DNA of 64,000 bases, taken from Gnetum montanum. Lineage: Eukaryota > Streptophyta > Gnetopsida > Gnetales > Gnetaceae. The notes under the pieces were generated by a model. It saw only the letters and a program-made list of their open reading frames with translations. It made no database searches and was not told the DNA's origin. Shown piece by piece: positions 1-11,146 of the stretch (positions are counted from its first letter, which is position 1; every line of letters starts with the position of its first letter). The stretch is taken from the NCBI GenBank assembly GCA_015680685.1, contig MNCI01002172.1, positions 408,507 through 472,506 on the forward strand, given 5' to 3'. The position numbers and the translations under genes are program-made.

Positions 1-1857
1 GATTATTTCAATAGCCATCCTGTAGTGGATGGCGCATACCTCCTCCATTGAGAGGGTTTGATTTTCCCTGGCTAAATGGTTCATGTCCTGGTTGACCTGG
101 ATGAGTTGTTCTCGCAACTGTTGAAAATGTCCTTTGAGAACATTATTTTGCTTCTCCACAAAGGTCAACCAAAGGTTGTCAGCAACAAGCTGCTTGTTTT
201 CCTCTTGTAAGGCCTTAAGTGCCTTGGTATGCACATAAGTTTGTGTTTGTGCTGCAAAGGCATCCCAAACAACCTTCTCTTTTTCTTCTGCAACCTTCTT
301 GTTCCTCATCAATAGTTTGGTCAGTTTCTCAATTTTGAAAATGTCCAGCTAGTCTATGGGAACAAATTGTAAAGGGTCCCATTGTGCTGCTTGTAGGGCC
401 ATGAGCCTTTCTTGCAATTTTTTCACCTCTACCTCAGCATGGTCGACCCTCATCTCTATCAAGACTAGCTTCCCCTTAGTGGAAATGAGGTCTGATTGAA
501 TTGCCGTAACATCTTGAGGAATGTCAAACAGGGATGTCATTACCTATCCTATTTGTAGCAATTGATCAAGTACATCCTCATATTCCATAGGAGTCATTGA
601 GGTTTCGGCCAGAGTTTGAGCATCCTGTGCTCTTGTAAGGTCTACCGGTGGCACAACAGGTACACTGAATGATTCCTTAATATGGTATACAACCAATTCT
701 GTAGCTCCTGCTACATCCTAGTGCTACATGACCATCACTATGGCCCCTTCACTAGTTTCTAATTACACTTGAAAAGATGTAGCGTTCCCTAAGATCTGTT
801 GTGACCAAGTGCTCTCCCCTCCTCTTGTATGGATGGACACTTCACCCCTTGCATGATCCAAAGAAACTGTGGGCTGTATGATATCATCGATGACGTGGAA
901 GAGATTTGCATCATCACGACTTCTCTAGCTGACCATCTCAGCGATGGCCCTGAGATGGCTCATCGATGGTCTATAATCTTGCAGTGGTGATGGTTGATCT
1001 TGGCCCTTGCTAGGCCCTGCTTCTTGTTCTTGGCTAGGTCTTGTGCTTGGAAGTTGATTGGGTTCTACAAGTTGAGTTGCAGTTGGCCCTGCCGTTTGTT
1101 CCTTTTCTTGTTCCGGCCCCAATGTCTCACCAATGATTTTCCTTGTAGCTGATGGCTTTAGTAGTTTGGCATATAAAGGATTTTGGCCTTTTTGGAGGAC
1201 ATCATTGGTGTATCCTTTGATACTAGCACGTTGGCACAGCTTCCTGATAAGATAAGGGAAGGGTAACGTAAGCTTCCCTATCTTTCGTTCTTCAAACCAC
1301 CTTAGGATCTCTATAAAATATAGATGAGGCAAGTTAGCATTAACCTTTCCCATCAATACTGCATATCCTCTTGCTGCATATGTTAAAATTCTTTTTAAGC
1401 CCTTCGTGGGGAAGAGGTGATAAGTCCCTATTTTGAAATAGATCCTCTCTTCCATCGTCAACTCTCCAAACGTATTATCCTACTTGCCATATGCCCTTTC
1501 CAACCAAACTCGTCACGAATTAGGGTTTGAACGAGTAGAAAACTGAGCAACCTTTAGCCTTGTATTCGAAAGGTTTAATACTTCCAAAATGGCCTAAATA
1601 GAGAAATCAACTGTCACACCACAAATGTTAACCATGGTGCCTTGTTCCCTGTTGTGCCAAAATTGGTACATTTCCCCTAAGTACTAGGAACCATTTTTAG
1701 AGAGGATAGGCCATAATGGGAACCCTTTGAGGTGGTTCCTAAAGGCCTCTAGAGCAAACTCTATGAAATATTCAAAATTTAATTCCACAATCACTACAGT
1801 GAAGATGGACCTTTCATGGATAGCCTAAACACAATCTTGGGGAAACGTGATGGATTG
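1..1857 (-). pseudogene. ORF2 copy ('putative plant transposon protein'-like) of a non-autonomous Ty3 element, cut by the window start
   Basis: Read on the minus strand from about 1857 down. An N-terminal part (about 1850-1470) has NICGVTVDFSI followed by a helical stretch. The open part 1461-925 (178 codons) begins MTMEERIYFKIGTYH and has KVNANLPHLYF and LPFPYLIRKLC. A Q/P/E-rich linker ends in SMSHLRAIAEMVS, and a coiled-coil-like part follows (540-349, heptad pattern around VEVKKLQERLMALQ). The GV-x-V-x-FS...AI and LP-LI-LC pattern resembles the Pfam 'putative plant transposon protein' family; that is recognition by eye. The stretch is collinear with 25909-27757 inside element C, so it is a second copy of that ORF2. 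It carries several stops (for example after 349 and 925) and is not functional. Its continuation lies left of the window. Homology to C stops near 1850, where a copia-type LTR begins. Confidence 0.6.
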
Positions 1858-2422
1858 ATCACATGAATAGTGCTTGCATTTCTCAAAAAGGTATTGTCTT
1901 CTTTTATAGTCTTTTCAACATCATATGTCCATTGTATTTCATACAATGGCTATAAATAGCTAGTTGAGACGTCTTGCATGAGCTTGAGATGTCTTACTAG
2001 GTTTTCCCATCTTGTAGGTAAGACATCTCATGTAATTTGAGATGTCTTAAGTGAAAGATCTAAAATAGAATTTGGACATCTTAACTAAGAAATCTTGCCT
2101 AAGATGTCATGACTCCACTTGAGACATATACTATTTTCTTAGGACATCTTGCCTAATATTAGAGCTTCTCAGTAGAGACAACTTGCTATAGAATATGACA
2201 TCTTGATAGACTTGATGTCGTCTTCTTTGGAATTCTAGACATCTTGCATCCTTATGATTTCTTCCAAATCCTTGCATTCATTGTTGGAATTTATCACTCC
2301 AATTTGTTAAATCATGCTCTTATCTTGGTCTCATTATACTCCTTTCTTATTCCTACAAGATCTTACAAGCACACTTACAAATTCTCCATATTTCTAGGTT
2401 TTGACATAGCAAAAGGTCAACA
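1848..2422 (-). mobile_element. 3' LTR of a copia-type element
   Basis: The right edge is well supported. On the minus strand the purine-rich tract CACCAAAAAGGAGAAGAT at 2438-2423 is followed by TGTTGACC, the usual arrangement of polypurine tract and LTR start in plant copia elements. The left edge (about 1848-1851, a TG on the plus strand) is where homology to element C stops, so it is inferred. The LTR holds about ten copies in both orientations of a motif near AGACATCTT/AAGATGTCT between 1968 and 2245. No matching 5' LTR was found in the window. Confidence 0.55.
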
Positions 2423-3335
2423 ATCTTCTCCTTTTTGGTGATATCCAAAACTTGAGAAAATAAGTTAGGAAAACAAACAAGATATAATAAAAATTAAGGA
2501 CTAGTTACTCAACATATAATACTCCTTCTTTTGGACATCATAAAAAAGAAGTTTCCTTGTGAAACTCATAAATATGAGCTCTTCCTTTTAAATTTTTTTT
2601 ATGGTTTTTGTTGAGAAAAATATGTATCTTACCTGATAGGATAGGGTCCCATCTCCATGTCTTTACATAAAGAAGTAAGTCTTCATTCATTAAAAGGCTT
2701 GATGAAGGCATCATTAAGTTTACCATCTATCCTAATATATTCCAACCTAACACGTCCAAGTTGAGTATGTTCTCTTATGAAATGATGCTAAATTTTGATA
2801 TGATTTTTATGAGAATGTTGAATAGGATTTTTGGTCATGTTAATAGCACTATTATTGTCACAAAAAATAGGTGTGTGTTCTGATTTGATCCCTAGATCCT
2901 TGAGAATTTCTTTCATTGACAAAATTTTTGCATAGTAACTTCTAGTAGAAATATACTCTACTTTTTCCATAGATAGTGTTGTAGAAGTTTGCTTCTTAGT
3001 TTTCTAAGAGATAAGAATCTTTCCTAGAATGAAAAAATTCCCACTTGTGTTTCGATGATCATTTGTACAACTTGGCCAATCTACATCACAATACCCAACA
3101 AGATCAAGTGTGAAGTCCTTTGGATACCAAAGCCCCTAGTTAGTAGTACCTTTTAGATAATGAAAAATTCTCTTGACAACTTTTAAATGAGACTTCCTGG
3201 GGTTAGCTTGATACTTGGCATATATTCCAAGACATAGAGCAATGTTAGGTCTATTAGTAGTTAAATATAGTAAATTGTCTATCATACCTTCTAGCCAAGT
3301 TGTAGGCCTAACCATGGTGGTAGTGCTAGATTGCC
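2423..3335 (-). pseudogene. Ty1/copia pol remnant: end of reverse transcriptase, RNase H and tail
   Basis: Minus-strand reading from 3300 to 2640 gives, in order, LLYLTTNRPNIA and HLKVVKRIFHYLKGTTN (end of the copia RT domain), then DLVGYCDVDWPSCTND and MEKVEYISTRSYYAKI (RNase H start), PIFCDNNSAINMTKNPIQHS (RNase H core), and a tail LNDAFIKPF that corresponds to the usual ADIFTKPL. The order is exactly that of the 3' end of copia pol, leading into the polypurine tract at 2423-2438 and the LTR to its left. Several stops break it (near 2970, 3000 and 3140). Everything upstream in pol (gag, protease, integrase, RT palm) is missing, and a CCR4-like pseudogene abuts at about 3335. Confidence 0.75.
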
Positions 3336-3898
3336 TATCATACCTTTATACCTTTAAGAATTACTACCAAGACTATGTGATTTTTCTGAAATATTGATTA
3401 TTCTTTCTTTTCCATGATTTTAATTTCTAGAATTTCAAAAATCATATTTTTAAAACTCCATTCAAATATTTGTACTAATTGAAACTTGAATTCTTTATAA
3501 AAGATTGCACAACCATCACTATTGTGATTTTTTCAATAGGCTAATCTATATGGCTCAAAAGAAGAACTTCTACAAGAGCCTTTTTGCTTATAAATACCTC
3601 TATATTTCATCTTTTGAAAATTTGGTTGGAATTGATATATAAATTCCCATGGTAATACTTGTTGTAGACATAGAACATCAACATTCAAATCTTATAACTC
3701 TGCTACAATGCATGAATATCAATATTCATGTCAATCTAAGGCCCATGGTGGACATAATAGATGTTGTTTCTCACTTGCTACAAATCTTGCAAGCATGTTG
3801 TATGTTGAAACTTTCATTCTATTTCTTGGAGTTTCCTCTGGACCATTTCTCTTCATGGGTATCATACATCTTTTCAAAACAATATTTTGAGTTTCCAT
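3335..3898 (-). pseudogene. CCR4-type deadenylase (EEP nuclease) pseudogene fragment, copy 1
   Basis: One minus-strand frame, starting at an ATG at 3898, runs about 560 bases with only a few stops. It reads NRMKVSTYNMLARF, EKQHLLCPPWAL, DLNVDVLCLQQV, KYRGIYKQKG, SDGCAIFYKEFKF and finally NHIVLVVILKGI. These line up in order with the nuclease domain of CCR4 (YNVLA, YCPxWAL, ADIVCLQEV, GxxK, DGCAIFF, DNIALIVVLEAK). CCR4 shortens mRNA poly(A) tails in the CCR4-NOT complex. The catalytic Glu of CLQEV is Gln here, and in-frame stops fall after WALD, after HEY, before DLNVDV and after RLAY, so it is dead. No intron interrupts it. The rest of the domain is lost at the junction with the copia remnant; copy 2 at 42616-43518 keeps it. 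Confidence 0.65.
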
Positions 3899-4620
3899 GT
3901 TGATTTTCTGTATGATTTGATTGCAAAGTGAATTGATATATCTCTTCTTGATGGTTGAGGACCATTATGTTTCATTAATTGAATATCAATTGAACTAATA
4001 CATCAAATAATTCTTAAGCTTTCTACCCCCCTTAGAATATTGACTTTGATAGTGTACTAATGACAAGTCATAGTGATCTTAAGACTATTTGCAAAAGTTA
4101 AGCATTGAATCTTAAGGTCCCAGAAAAGTTACATTCATTAGTCCCAACTAGGCATAATTAGTCATCCTTATGTTGTTAACTTTTAAGGCATAGTTTCATA
4201 ATATCATTGAATTATGAAGTACTTGGATGATAAATCTAACCTCACCATTGAGTTTAGAAGGGTGAAAAATGTTGGAAATGACTATTCATGTGTTAAAGAA
4301 GGATAACATATACTTAAGTTATGCCAAAATTAAACTTTTAAAGGTGTTTAGGCACGATTTTAGGCAAGGGGTGAAAACTAATTTCTAGGGCTCCCTAGGA
4401 ATGATTCGACTTCATCATTATGTACAAAGGTTGAAATTTTTAGAAAATGACTCTTTGTTCACTAAAAAAGGCTCCCAAAATTAAAAGTTGTGGTTTTTGA
4501 AGTATAGAACCTTTTGGCATGAAAAATGAGACTTTTTGAGAGGTCACCCATCCCAATACTCCTCCAGTGCAAGTGCACTCAATTGCAGAATACTTATATC
4601 ATGTGCTACCAATGTATCAA
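3335..4620. repeat. Duplicated segment, copy 1 (partner 42975-44250)
   Basis: The whole stretch is collinear with 42975-44250. Besides the CCR4-like part it shares non-coding sequence at 3900-4620, including TTTCTACCCCCCTTAG at 4018 (43657 in the partner), a block around ATTGAGTTTAGAAG at 4248, and GACTTTTTGAGAGGTCA at 4530. The partner has the same order and orientation. The two copies have diverged by many substitutions and small indels, so the duplication is old. Confidence 0.7.
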
Positions 4621-5096
4621 ATTCCTTTTTGAAAATTATTTTTTTGCATTCTTAATTTAAACTAACTACTCAAAAATGGAAATTTTGAATTTTTCATCAC
4701 TTGACGGAAATTCTGAATTTTCTGTGAAGTGCTAAAAAATTTCACTTTTCTTATCATTTGATAAGAAAATTCTTCCATCATTAGGTAGCTCTATTGGATA
4801 GGGATGATGATCAGGAAGGGATAGTGATAAGACAACATGATAGTAGTGGTGAGCATCAGCAGTAATAGGTGCAAAGGTTGTCAAGTGGGATGTAGTTGTG
4901 CTAAGTAGCCTATCCTAGCTATGTGGCTTAGGCCTTTGTAGCCCTTCCTAGGGCTCATGCATCCCTTCACAAGGCTTGCATGATCCTTCCTAGTGCTCAT
5001 GTAGCCCTTTGTAGGGCCTGCGTGTCCTAGATGATGCCTATATGCACATTTCTAATGAGGGTTTTTCTAGAATTAGTGGATGCAAGAGGTTACAGT
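4621..5096. other. No gene recognised
   Basis: AT-rich to 4790, with imperfect repeats of GAAATTTTGAATTTTTC. It then turns G-rich with repeated phrases such as TAGCCCTT and TAGGGCTCATG at 4940-5030. No coding similarity was recognised. Confidence 0.5.
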
Positions 5097-5336
5097 GATC
5101 TACAATGCTGATGGTGTTCATGGAGCATTAAAGGTGGCAATGATTTGCAACACTGTCGATGTCTGTGAAGTACTAGAGATGACTATGATCTATAGTGCTA
5201 TTGGTATTTGTAGAGCACTAGAGGTGGTAATGATTCATGGTGCCATTGGTGTCCATGAACTGTCAAAGGTGTAGATGACTTATGGCACCGTCGGTGTCCA
5301 CGGAGTGCCAAAGTTGGCGATGATCCATGACACCGT
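5097..5336. repeat. 45-bp minisatellite, about 5.3 units
   Basis: Units start at 5097, 5142, 5187, 5232, 5277 and 5322 (partial). Each is 45 bp, beginning GATC/GATT and holding G(C/T)T..TGGTGT.CATGGAG.A.T.AAGGTGG. Because 45 is a multiple of 3, the plus frame from 5080 to 5274 reads as 15-residue repeats (IYNADGVHGALKVA and variants). The units differ by many substitutions. This looks like a decayed minisatellite and not a gene. Confidence 0.75.
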
Positions 5337-5982
5337 AGGGTAGTAGGTGGTTGAGGGTGCATATAGGGCAAATTACATGGTAGAGGATGATGCATGTAGA
5401 AGGTGGCATAGTAGAGGGTAAAAGATGTGGTGAAGGATGGTAGTAGGTGAGCAACTAGGAGCAAGTGGGTGACATGCAAGATAAAACAACAATAGCAAAA
5501 AAAAATTATTATAGCGACCATGTTAGCTTGTGTAGTTTGCACCACCTTTGTTTGAAGGCTATTTCCATGCTATTTTCCACTTACACATGGTGGATGTGAT
5601 ATTCCAGCTATTGCAAACAATGTCGATTGAGTACATTAGGGACCTTAACTATAGCAATGTGGGAGTGCTGGTGCTAGCCACTAAGTGCTCTAGTGCCTAT
5701 GGCCTCGGCATCAAACTCAATGTTAACCTTTACCAATAGGCCTAGCAAGCTATCCACCATGGAGGGCTTAGTCACATGATGAGTGGTAGTAGTGTAGGTG
5801 GGTAGTGATGATGGCCCATAGAGGAAAACAATGGTGCCCAAGCACCGCAGGCCCTATTGCACCGACACCATAGGCTGCAACACTACCCATCCCCATCCAC
5901 CTTGCACTAGGTTAGGCTTCTCTTATTATTATTATTATTATTATTTCTCTTAAATAAAACTAGGGGGGAAAGGCTTTGGTTC
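5337..5982. other. Low-complexity sequence with a (TTA)n microsatellite
   Basis: G/T-rich, with GTAGAAGGTGG-type repetition at 5395-5460 and a run of about seven TTA units at 5924-5944. The short open frames on either strand show no recognisable domain. Element A begins right after this stretch. Confidence 0.5.
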
Positions 5983-6764
5983 TGATGAGCCACGATATCA
6001 TGTATGCGATATCATGGCCTTCCATGTGATATCACATATGCGATATTGTAGCCTACCTCATTGCCTATAAATAAGAGGTGAGTGCACTTGGCTTCCAATA
6101 GTTAGTCTTTGTCCCTCTTAGAGTTAGAATTATTTTTGCATGCTCGTAGTAGGAGTGATAAAGTTAATGGATCTTTATTCGAGCATTGTGTACTTGAGCA
6201 TACCTTGTGTACGACAATAAAGATAAACTTTGTGATACACCTTGCAGCATTCAGAATAGATTAATTATTGTTAAGTATTGTTAATTAATGCTTTTTGTAG
6301 TTAATTAATGATTCTCTCTCATCCTACAACTCTCCTAAGTAAGCACACATAGTACAATCACTTCGAGCATGCATGTAACACTTGGTAGTAACGATTAGCG
6401 TTTGGTAATCCTAGTAGTGTTGCACTAGTTTAGGATCTGTACAGTAAGTGAGAATAGATATTGGTGTTAGGATCAATTAGAGCCTAGTTAATAAGTAGTC
6501 AAATTAAATTAGTTACTTAGTTATCTCTCTCCTTCATTATTAGTAGTAGGACATAAAAACACATAAAAAGTATAAAAATCATATGCCTCAAGTTTACTTA
6601 ACCATACAATCATGACATACAAGTAAGCTAGGGAAGATAACAATTGATCAACCCATTCTTGTTCCACAAAGGCACATAGGCACTTAGTCCTTGGAATTTG
6701 ACCAAATCGTGCGTGGATGCTCGTATTTGTATGATTAAGTATAGGGATACCTCACCGCTCATCA
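5983..6764 (+). repeat. Element A 5' LTR
   Basis: 782 bp. U3 begins TGATGAGCCACGATATCATG and has four GATATC-like palindromes within 70 bp, then a TATA box (TATAAATA, 6066-6073). The LTR ends CTCACCGCTCATCA. It matches 13135-13947 except for substitutions and an indel of about 29 bp in R/U5 that only the 3' LTR holds (near 13268-13296). Confidence 0.9.
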
Positions 6765-6765
6765 T

Positions 6766-6783
6766 TGGGGCTATTGCTAGGGA
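6766..6783 (+). other. Element A primer-binding site (tRNA-Asp type)
   Basis: TGGGGCTATTGCTAGGGA lies one base after the LTR. It matches the Asp-type PBS TGGCGCCGTTGCCGGGGA with four differences, three of them C-to-T or G-to-A. Confidence 0.75.
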
Positions 6784-7479
6784 CTTTGTTGTTTGTGTGC
6801 TAATTAGAACATAGGAAATATTTCACATCATTAGAATGAACCCTTAGGGTTGGTTAAGAATAAATAATAAATAATAATACATTACACATTGAATAGAAAA
6901 TCATGTCTCCTTCTTTGTAAAAAAGTGTTTCATTGCCTAGGTCTGATATAGGGAACAATCAGAGGCATAGTACACATGAAAATCTGCCAGTCCCTCAACA
7001 GTTTCATGTGGTATATGTTCATCTCAATGAATATGTACTGAACTTTACCTTTATCCTCCACCAAGATGAACAACTACATTGGTGAGATTTAGAAGGTAAC
7101 ATAGTGTTACCTCCTGATCGTTCAATCCCAGGCATGCTTCTTCATGATCTCACATGAATTGGCATGCAGCACTTACAGGAAGAGTACATTGTGCATGATC
7201 ATGACTCGAGAGAGTATTGAACCATGGAGGCACAATGTTAAAGGAACTTATAATAGGAGAGATGTCATAAATCCATGAAGGGAAATTTGTCGCAGAACAT
7301 CCCACATGTCCTAAGAGAAAATGAGCGTGGTTAACCTACCTCAGGCAGTCACCCACACAATGATGTTCCTCTCGTTGACTTTGGTCAAGGGGTTGTGTAT
7401 TAGAATCTTAACTCAACTATCCATAACCTGGATTCTGGTACTGATAGACACAAAGGATCTGAAAAAGGAACACAAACAC

Positions 7480-8828
7480 ATGACAAAAATGGATATTCTG
7501 ATCATAACCGCAATTGGGTCCACGACCACCGAAGAGAAGGAAGTAGGCATCGATATGGTGATGGTCCTCCTTCTTCTTCACCTTCATCATCACCTTCACC
7601 CTCTCCTTCAGGATCTGGATGTAGTCACAAGGAAAAAAACCATGAGGATAAGGGTAAGAGAAATGGGAATCATAGACAAAATAGTTAAGAAAGGGGATGA
7701 GAGCACTCTAGAGAAACACACCATGAAAGAAGGGAGAGTAGGGAACAACATAGGTATCATAGACGACATAGACAGGATGATCACAATGAACCCCTACTCG
7801 CTACTCGGAGTATGCTAGACATAATTGAGGCTGCCAGAATCCCAACAAGGCATCAAAAGGATAGTAGGATCAATAGATTAGACATGAACAATATCCCATG
7901 ATTTGAAGGGGGATACAATGCTGATCCTCAAAATCATCTACAAGAATTTCATGATGCATGTGCCTTACAAAACATAGAAAGAGAATGGAAAAAACTTAAG
8001 TTGTTCCCATGGACACTAGTCAAAGAAGCGGAGAGCTGGTACCGGTCCTTAAAACTGGAATCCATTCGTAGGTGGAGTACCATGTTAGAATTGTTCAACG
8101 ATAAGTACCAAATGTACTCTTGAGTGTCCAACCTATGAAAGAAAATCCAAGGATGGAAACAAGGAGGCCATGAACCCTTGGACACTATAATGGGTCACTA
8201 TTATGCATTGTTACATTATTGTCTTGGCCATGGTTATTTATTGAGGGATCAACTATGCCATCTCGTAGATGGGCTTAGGCATGAAACACAAAGAACCCTT
8301 GGGATGTATGCCCAAGGGAGGCTATTTGAGCTTAGGACCCATCAAGTTCAAATATTATTGGAGCAAGTTGCTAAAGAAGAAGGTGAGCTAAGAAAAAGAG
8401 AGAATGTGGAGGAATATAATATACATCCTTCCCTTCGAAAGAGGGGAGTAAGATTCTTTGAGGATGAAGAAGAGTCACCACTTGAAGAGATGGTGAATAA
8501 GAAAACCTTGCCTATCCAAAAATTAGCATCGGAAGTATTGACAAAGGTAGAACAAATGTGGGATTCCCTAAATGATAGATTTCAAACCGTTCTCAAAATA
8601 GTAGAGGAGTCTAGAGAGCAAGTTAGTGATCGTGAAAAAAGAAAAAGGAGAGAAACTAAACATGCACGTAATAAGTGTAAGGGCAAAGTTGCCATCATTG
8701 AAGAGGTTGTGGATTTGGATACAGATAATGATAGTGGATACGAGATATGCCAATATGATCATCCTAAGGGATGTTGCCCTATAATCTCACATTTGCAGGA
8801 TTCTGGGGTGTATGCACTCAACCCATGA
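7480..8828 (+). pseudogene. Element A gag remnant
   Basis: A charged, Ser/His/Arg-rich N-terminal stretch (7540-7800) leads into EPLLATRSMLDIIEAARIP, then FEGGYNADPQNHLQEFHDAC and WYRSLKLESIRRWSTM, the retrotransposon Gag capsid pattern. The open part 8178-8828 continues with LVDGLRHETQRTLGMYAQG, coiled-coil-like charged residues, and ICQYDHPKGCCP, a decayed zinc knuckle (first Cys lost; related elements have CX2CX3HX4C). Stops at about 7900, 8121 and 8136 break the frame. Gag would form the particle that packages element RNA. A 165-codon open frame over 7321-7818 is an out-of-frame reading of the low-complexity part. Confidence 0.75.
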
Positions 8829-9279
8829 TTAAACAAAAGGTAGATACCCCAAAGGTTACCTTATCCTCAAGGTAACCCAAGGTAGTTCCACCAACCCTTA
8901 ACATATTATACAAGTGGAACTCCACCAAAACCAATCAAGTAGTATCAATAGTGGCAATACCCACAATCATGGGGAATGGCACCACCACGGCAACAGTATC
9001 CTTACCGGTAACCTGACCCATATGGATATTACGTGCAGCAACCAGTCTCTCCATGTGACTCTACTAGTCACATTACTCCTCAACCTCTACTAGAGGACTC
9101 CTTCTCCTAGGGGTGATGTTCCACAAACATACCATCCTTCTCATTCGGCTACACCTCTTCCACCCTTAACTCCATTACCTCCTTCTCTAGCTATGCAGGG
9201 TAAAATCCCTATCCAGCCGTAGCAACGTAATGCCATAAGGGCTATTAACCCTCAACCTACTATTGGTTTTGACAACTAC

Positions 9280-11146
9280 ATGAAGAAAAGACCTTTCTTT
9301 AGAACCAATAGTCCAACTAAGCCCTTGCAACCACAAGTGGCTGATTCTTCAATCGCCTCACTATCACTTGAAGCTTCGGGGCTCCCTTCAACCAAAAAAC
9401 TATGCTCAACGCATACGGTCATGTTAACTCATGCCATCATTAATTGGATAAAAGATGGCAATCTTCCTAGGAAATTCTTTGATCCTAGAAGTCCTTTGAT
9501 ATATCTACAAATCACTAAAAATTATCCATGCAAAGTTCTTTTGGATTCAGGTTCTGGTGTCAATTTGATTTCTCAAGAATATACAAAGCTTGGAACTTGC
9601 CTCCACTAAAAAAAGGTAACATTCATTTATAGTTGGCCGACCAGTCCATCACTGTCCTGTTGGGACTAGTGGAGGACATTGTCACCACTATTTGTGGATG
9701 GTTGTATCTAGCTGACTTCCTAGTAATTCAAGTAAACAATGGTAAGGGGGACTTCCCAATCATAATGGAAAGAGCATGGCTAAGCATAGTTGATGTGTTC
9801 CTAGGAATCTGCAATCTTTCCTTGGAAATATCAAAGGAAAATACATTTGGAAAGATTGAGAAGAAGAAAGTTCCATGCATAGCATACAGTGACTCAAAGT
9901 GTAATTGCGTGCAGAAGTCATGGTTCATGTAACATTTAACATTTCCTGCATGCAATCAGTGTGCACAAGTGACTGATATACAAAGATGCCTGTATGCAGC
10001 AGCCACAAGACAGGAAGGCACCCAGCGGCTGGCAATTGATCAAGAGAGTAGTTCAACTATATGCATGGAACCAATGACTTGCACTTACATCGATAGCATA
10101 GACACATTAGAGCAAGTCCATCACCAACTTCCAAGTCTTGACCTTGAAAATATCAACTGGGGGAAGTTGGAAATCCCTGATAAGTTTAAGCAAGATCCCC
10201 TTGAGCTAAAACCATTGCCCATTGGTATCGAATACATGTTTCTTAAAAATGAAAAACTAGTAATTATTAACATGAAGCTTGCTCCTCAACAAAAAGAAAG
10301 ATTACTAAAAATGATAAATAAATAGTCGAAAGCCTTCGCTTGGTCATATTTTGAATTAACTGGAATAGATCCTAGGATATGCCAACATAGAATTTACATC
10401 AACCCTCCATGAAGCCTTGAAGAGAATCGCAGAGGCGATTGAACCCAAAGCTTAAGCAAGTGGTTAAGGAAGAAATTGAATAGTTTATAAAAGCTAGGTT
10501 CATATACCCCATTACTGATAGCGAATGGGTTAGGCACTTAGTTATAGTGCCCAAAAAAGGAGGCAAATAAAGAGTGTGCATAGATTTTAGGCTACTAAAC
10601 ATGACAACATTCAAGGACCACTTTCTATTGCCATTCATTAACCAAGTCTTAGACATCATAGCAAGGCATCGCTACTATAGTTTTCTGGAAGGGTACAATG
10701 GGTACAACCAAATACAAATAGCTCCAAAGGACCAAGCCAAGGCTACGTTTACCAATCCTTGGGGAACATTTACATACAAATAGATGTTGTTTGGCTTGTG
10801 CAATGCCCCTGCAACGTTTCAATGATTAGTTCTAAGCATATTCTAGTAGCAAATAGGAAATGGTATGGAAGTCTTCATCAATAACTTCTCCACTTATGGA
10901 GCAAACTTTGATCAAGCCTTGGACTAGTTAGAGCAAGTACTAAAGCAATGTGTAGAAATAAATTTAAGGCTCAAATAGCAAAAAATCCATTTAATGGTCT
11001 AAGAAGGCATAGTATTAGGGCATAAAATCTCACAAACAGGGATAGAGGTAGACCCTAAAAAGATCAAAGTTATCCAAGGAATTACTTGGTAACCTGAAAC
11101 TGTAAAAGATAGCTGATCATTCGTTGGACATACTAACTATTATAGA
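9280..11146 (+). pseudogene. Element A pol remnant: protease and reverse transcriptase
   Basis: The protease lies in 9280-9609, with the aspartyl active site in VLLDSGSGVNLIS. A linker part (9633-10325) has PIIMERAWLS and EKLVIINMKLAPQQKERLL. Reverse transcriptase runs about 10500-11140 with WVRHLVIVPKKGGK, RVCIDFRLLN, FLEGYNGYNQIQIAPKDQ, FGLCNAPATFQ and, at the catalytic YxDD position, VFINNFSTYG. Both catalytic Asp are Asn (two G-to-A changes), so the enzyme is dead. Stops and frame changes occur throughout. RNase H and integrase are missing; the frame ends at the deletion junction near 11141-11146. Confidence 0.82.

Noticed and set aside
5198-5545. 115-codon minus-strand frame with His/Leu-rich text
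   Set aside because: It lies across the minisatellite and low-complexity DNA; composition explains the open frame.
7321-7818. 165-codon open frame on the plus strand, Met/Ile/His-rich
   Set aside because: It is an alternative frame over the low-complexity N-terminal part of element A gag. The same artefact appears in element D at 59437-59874.
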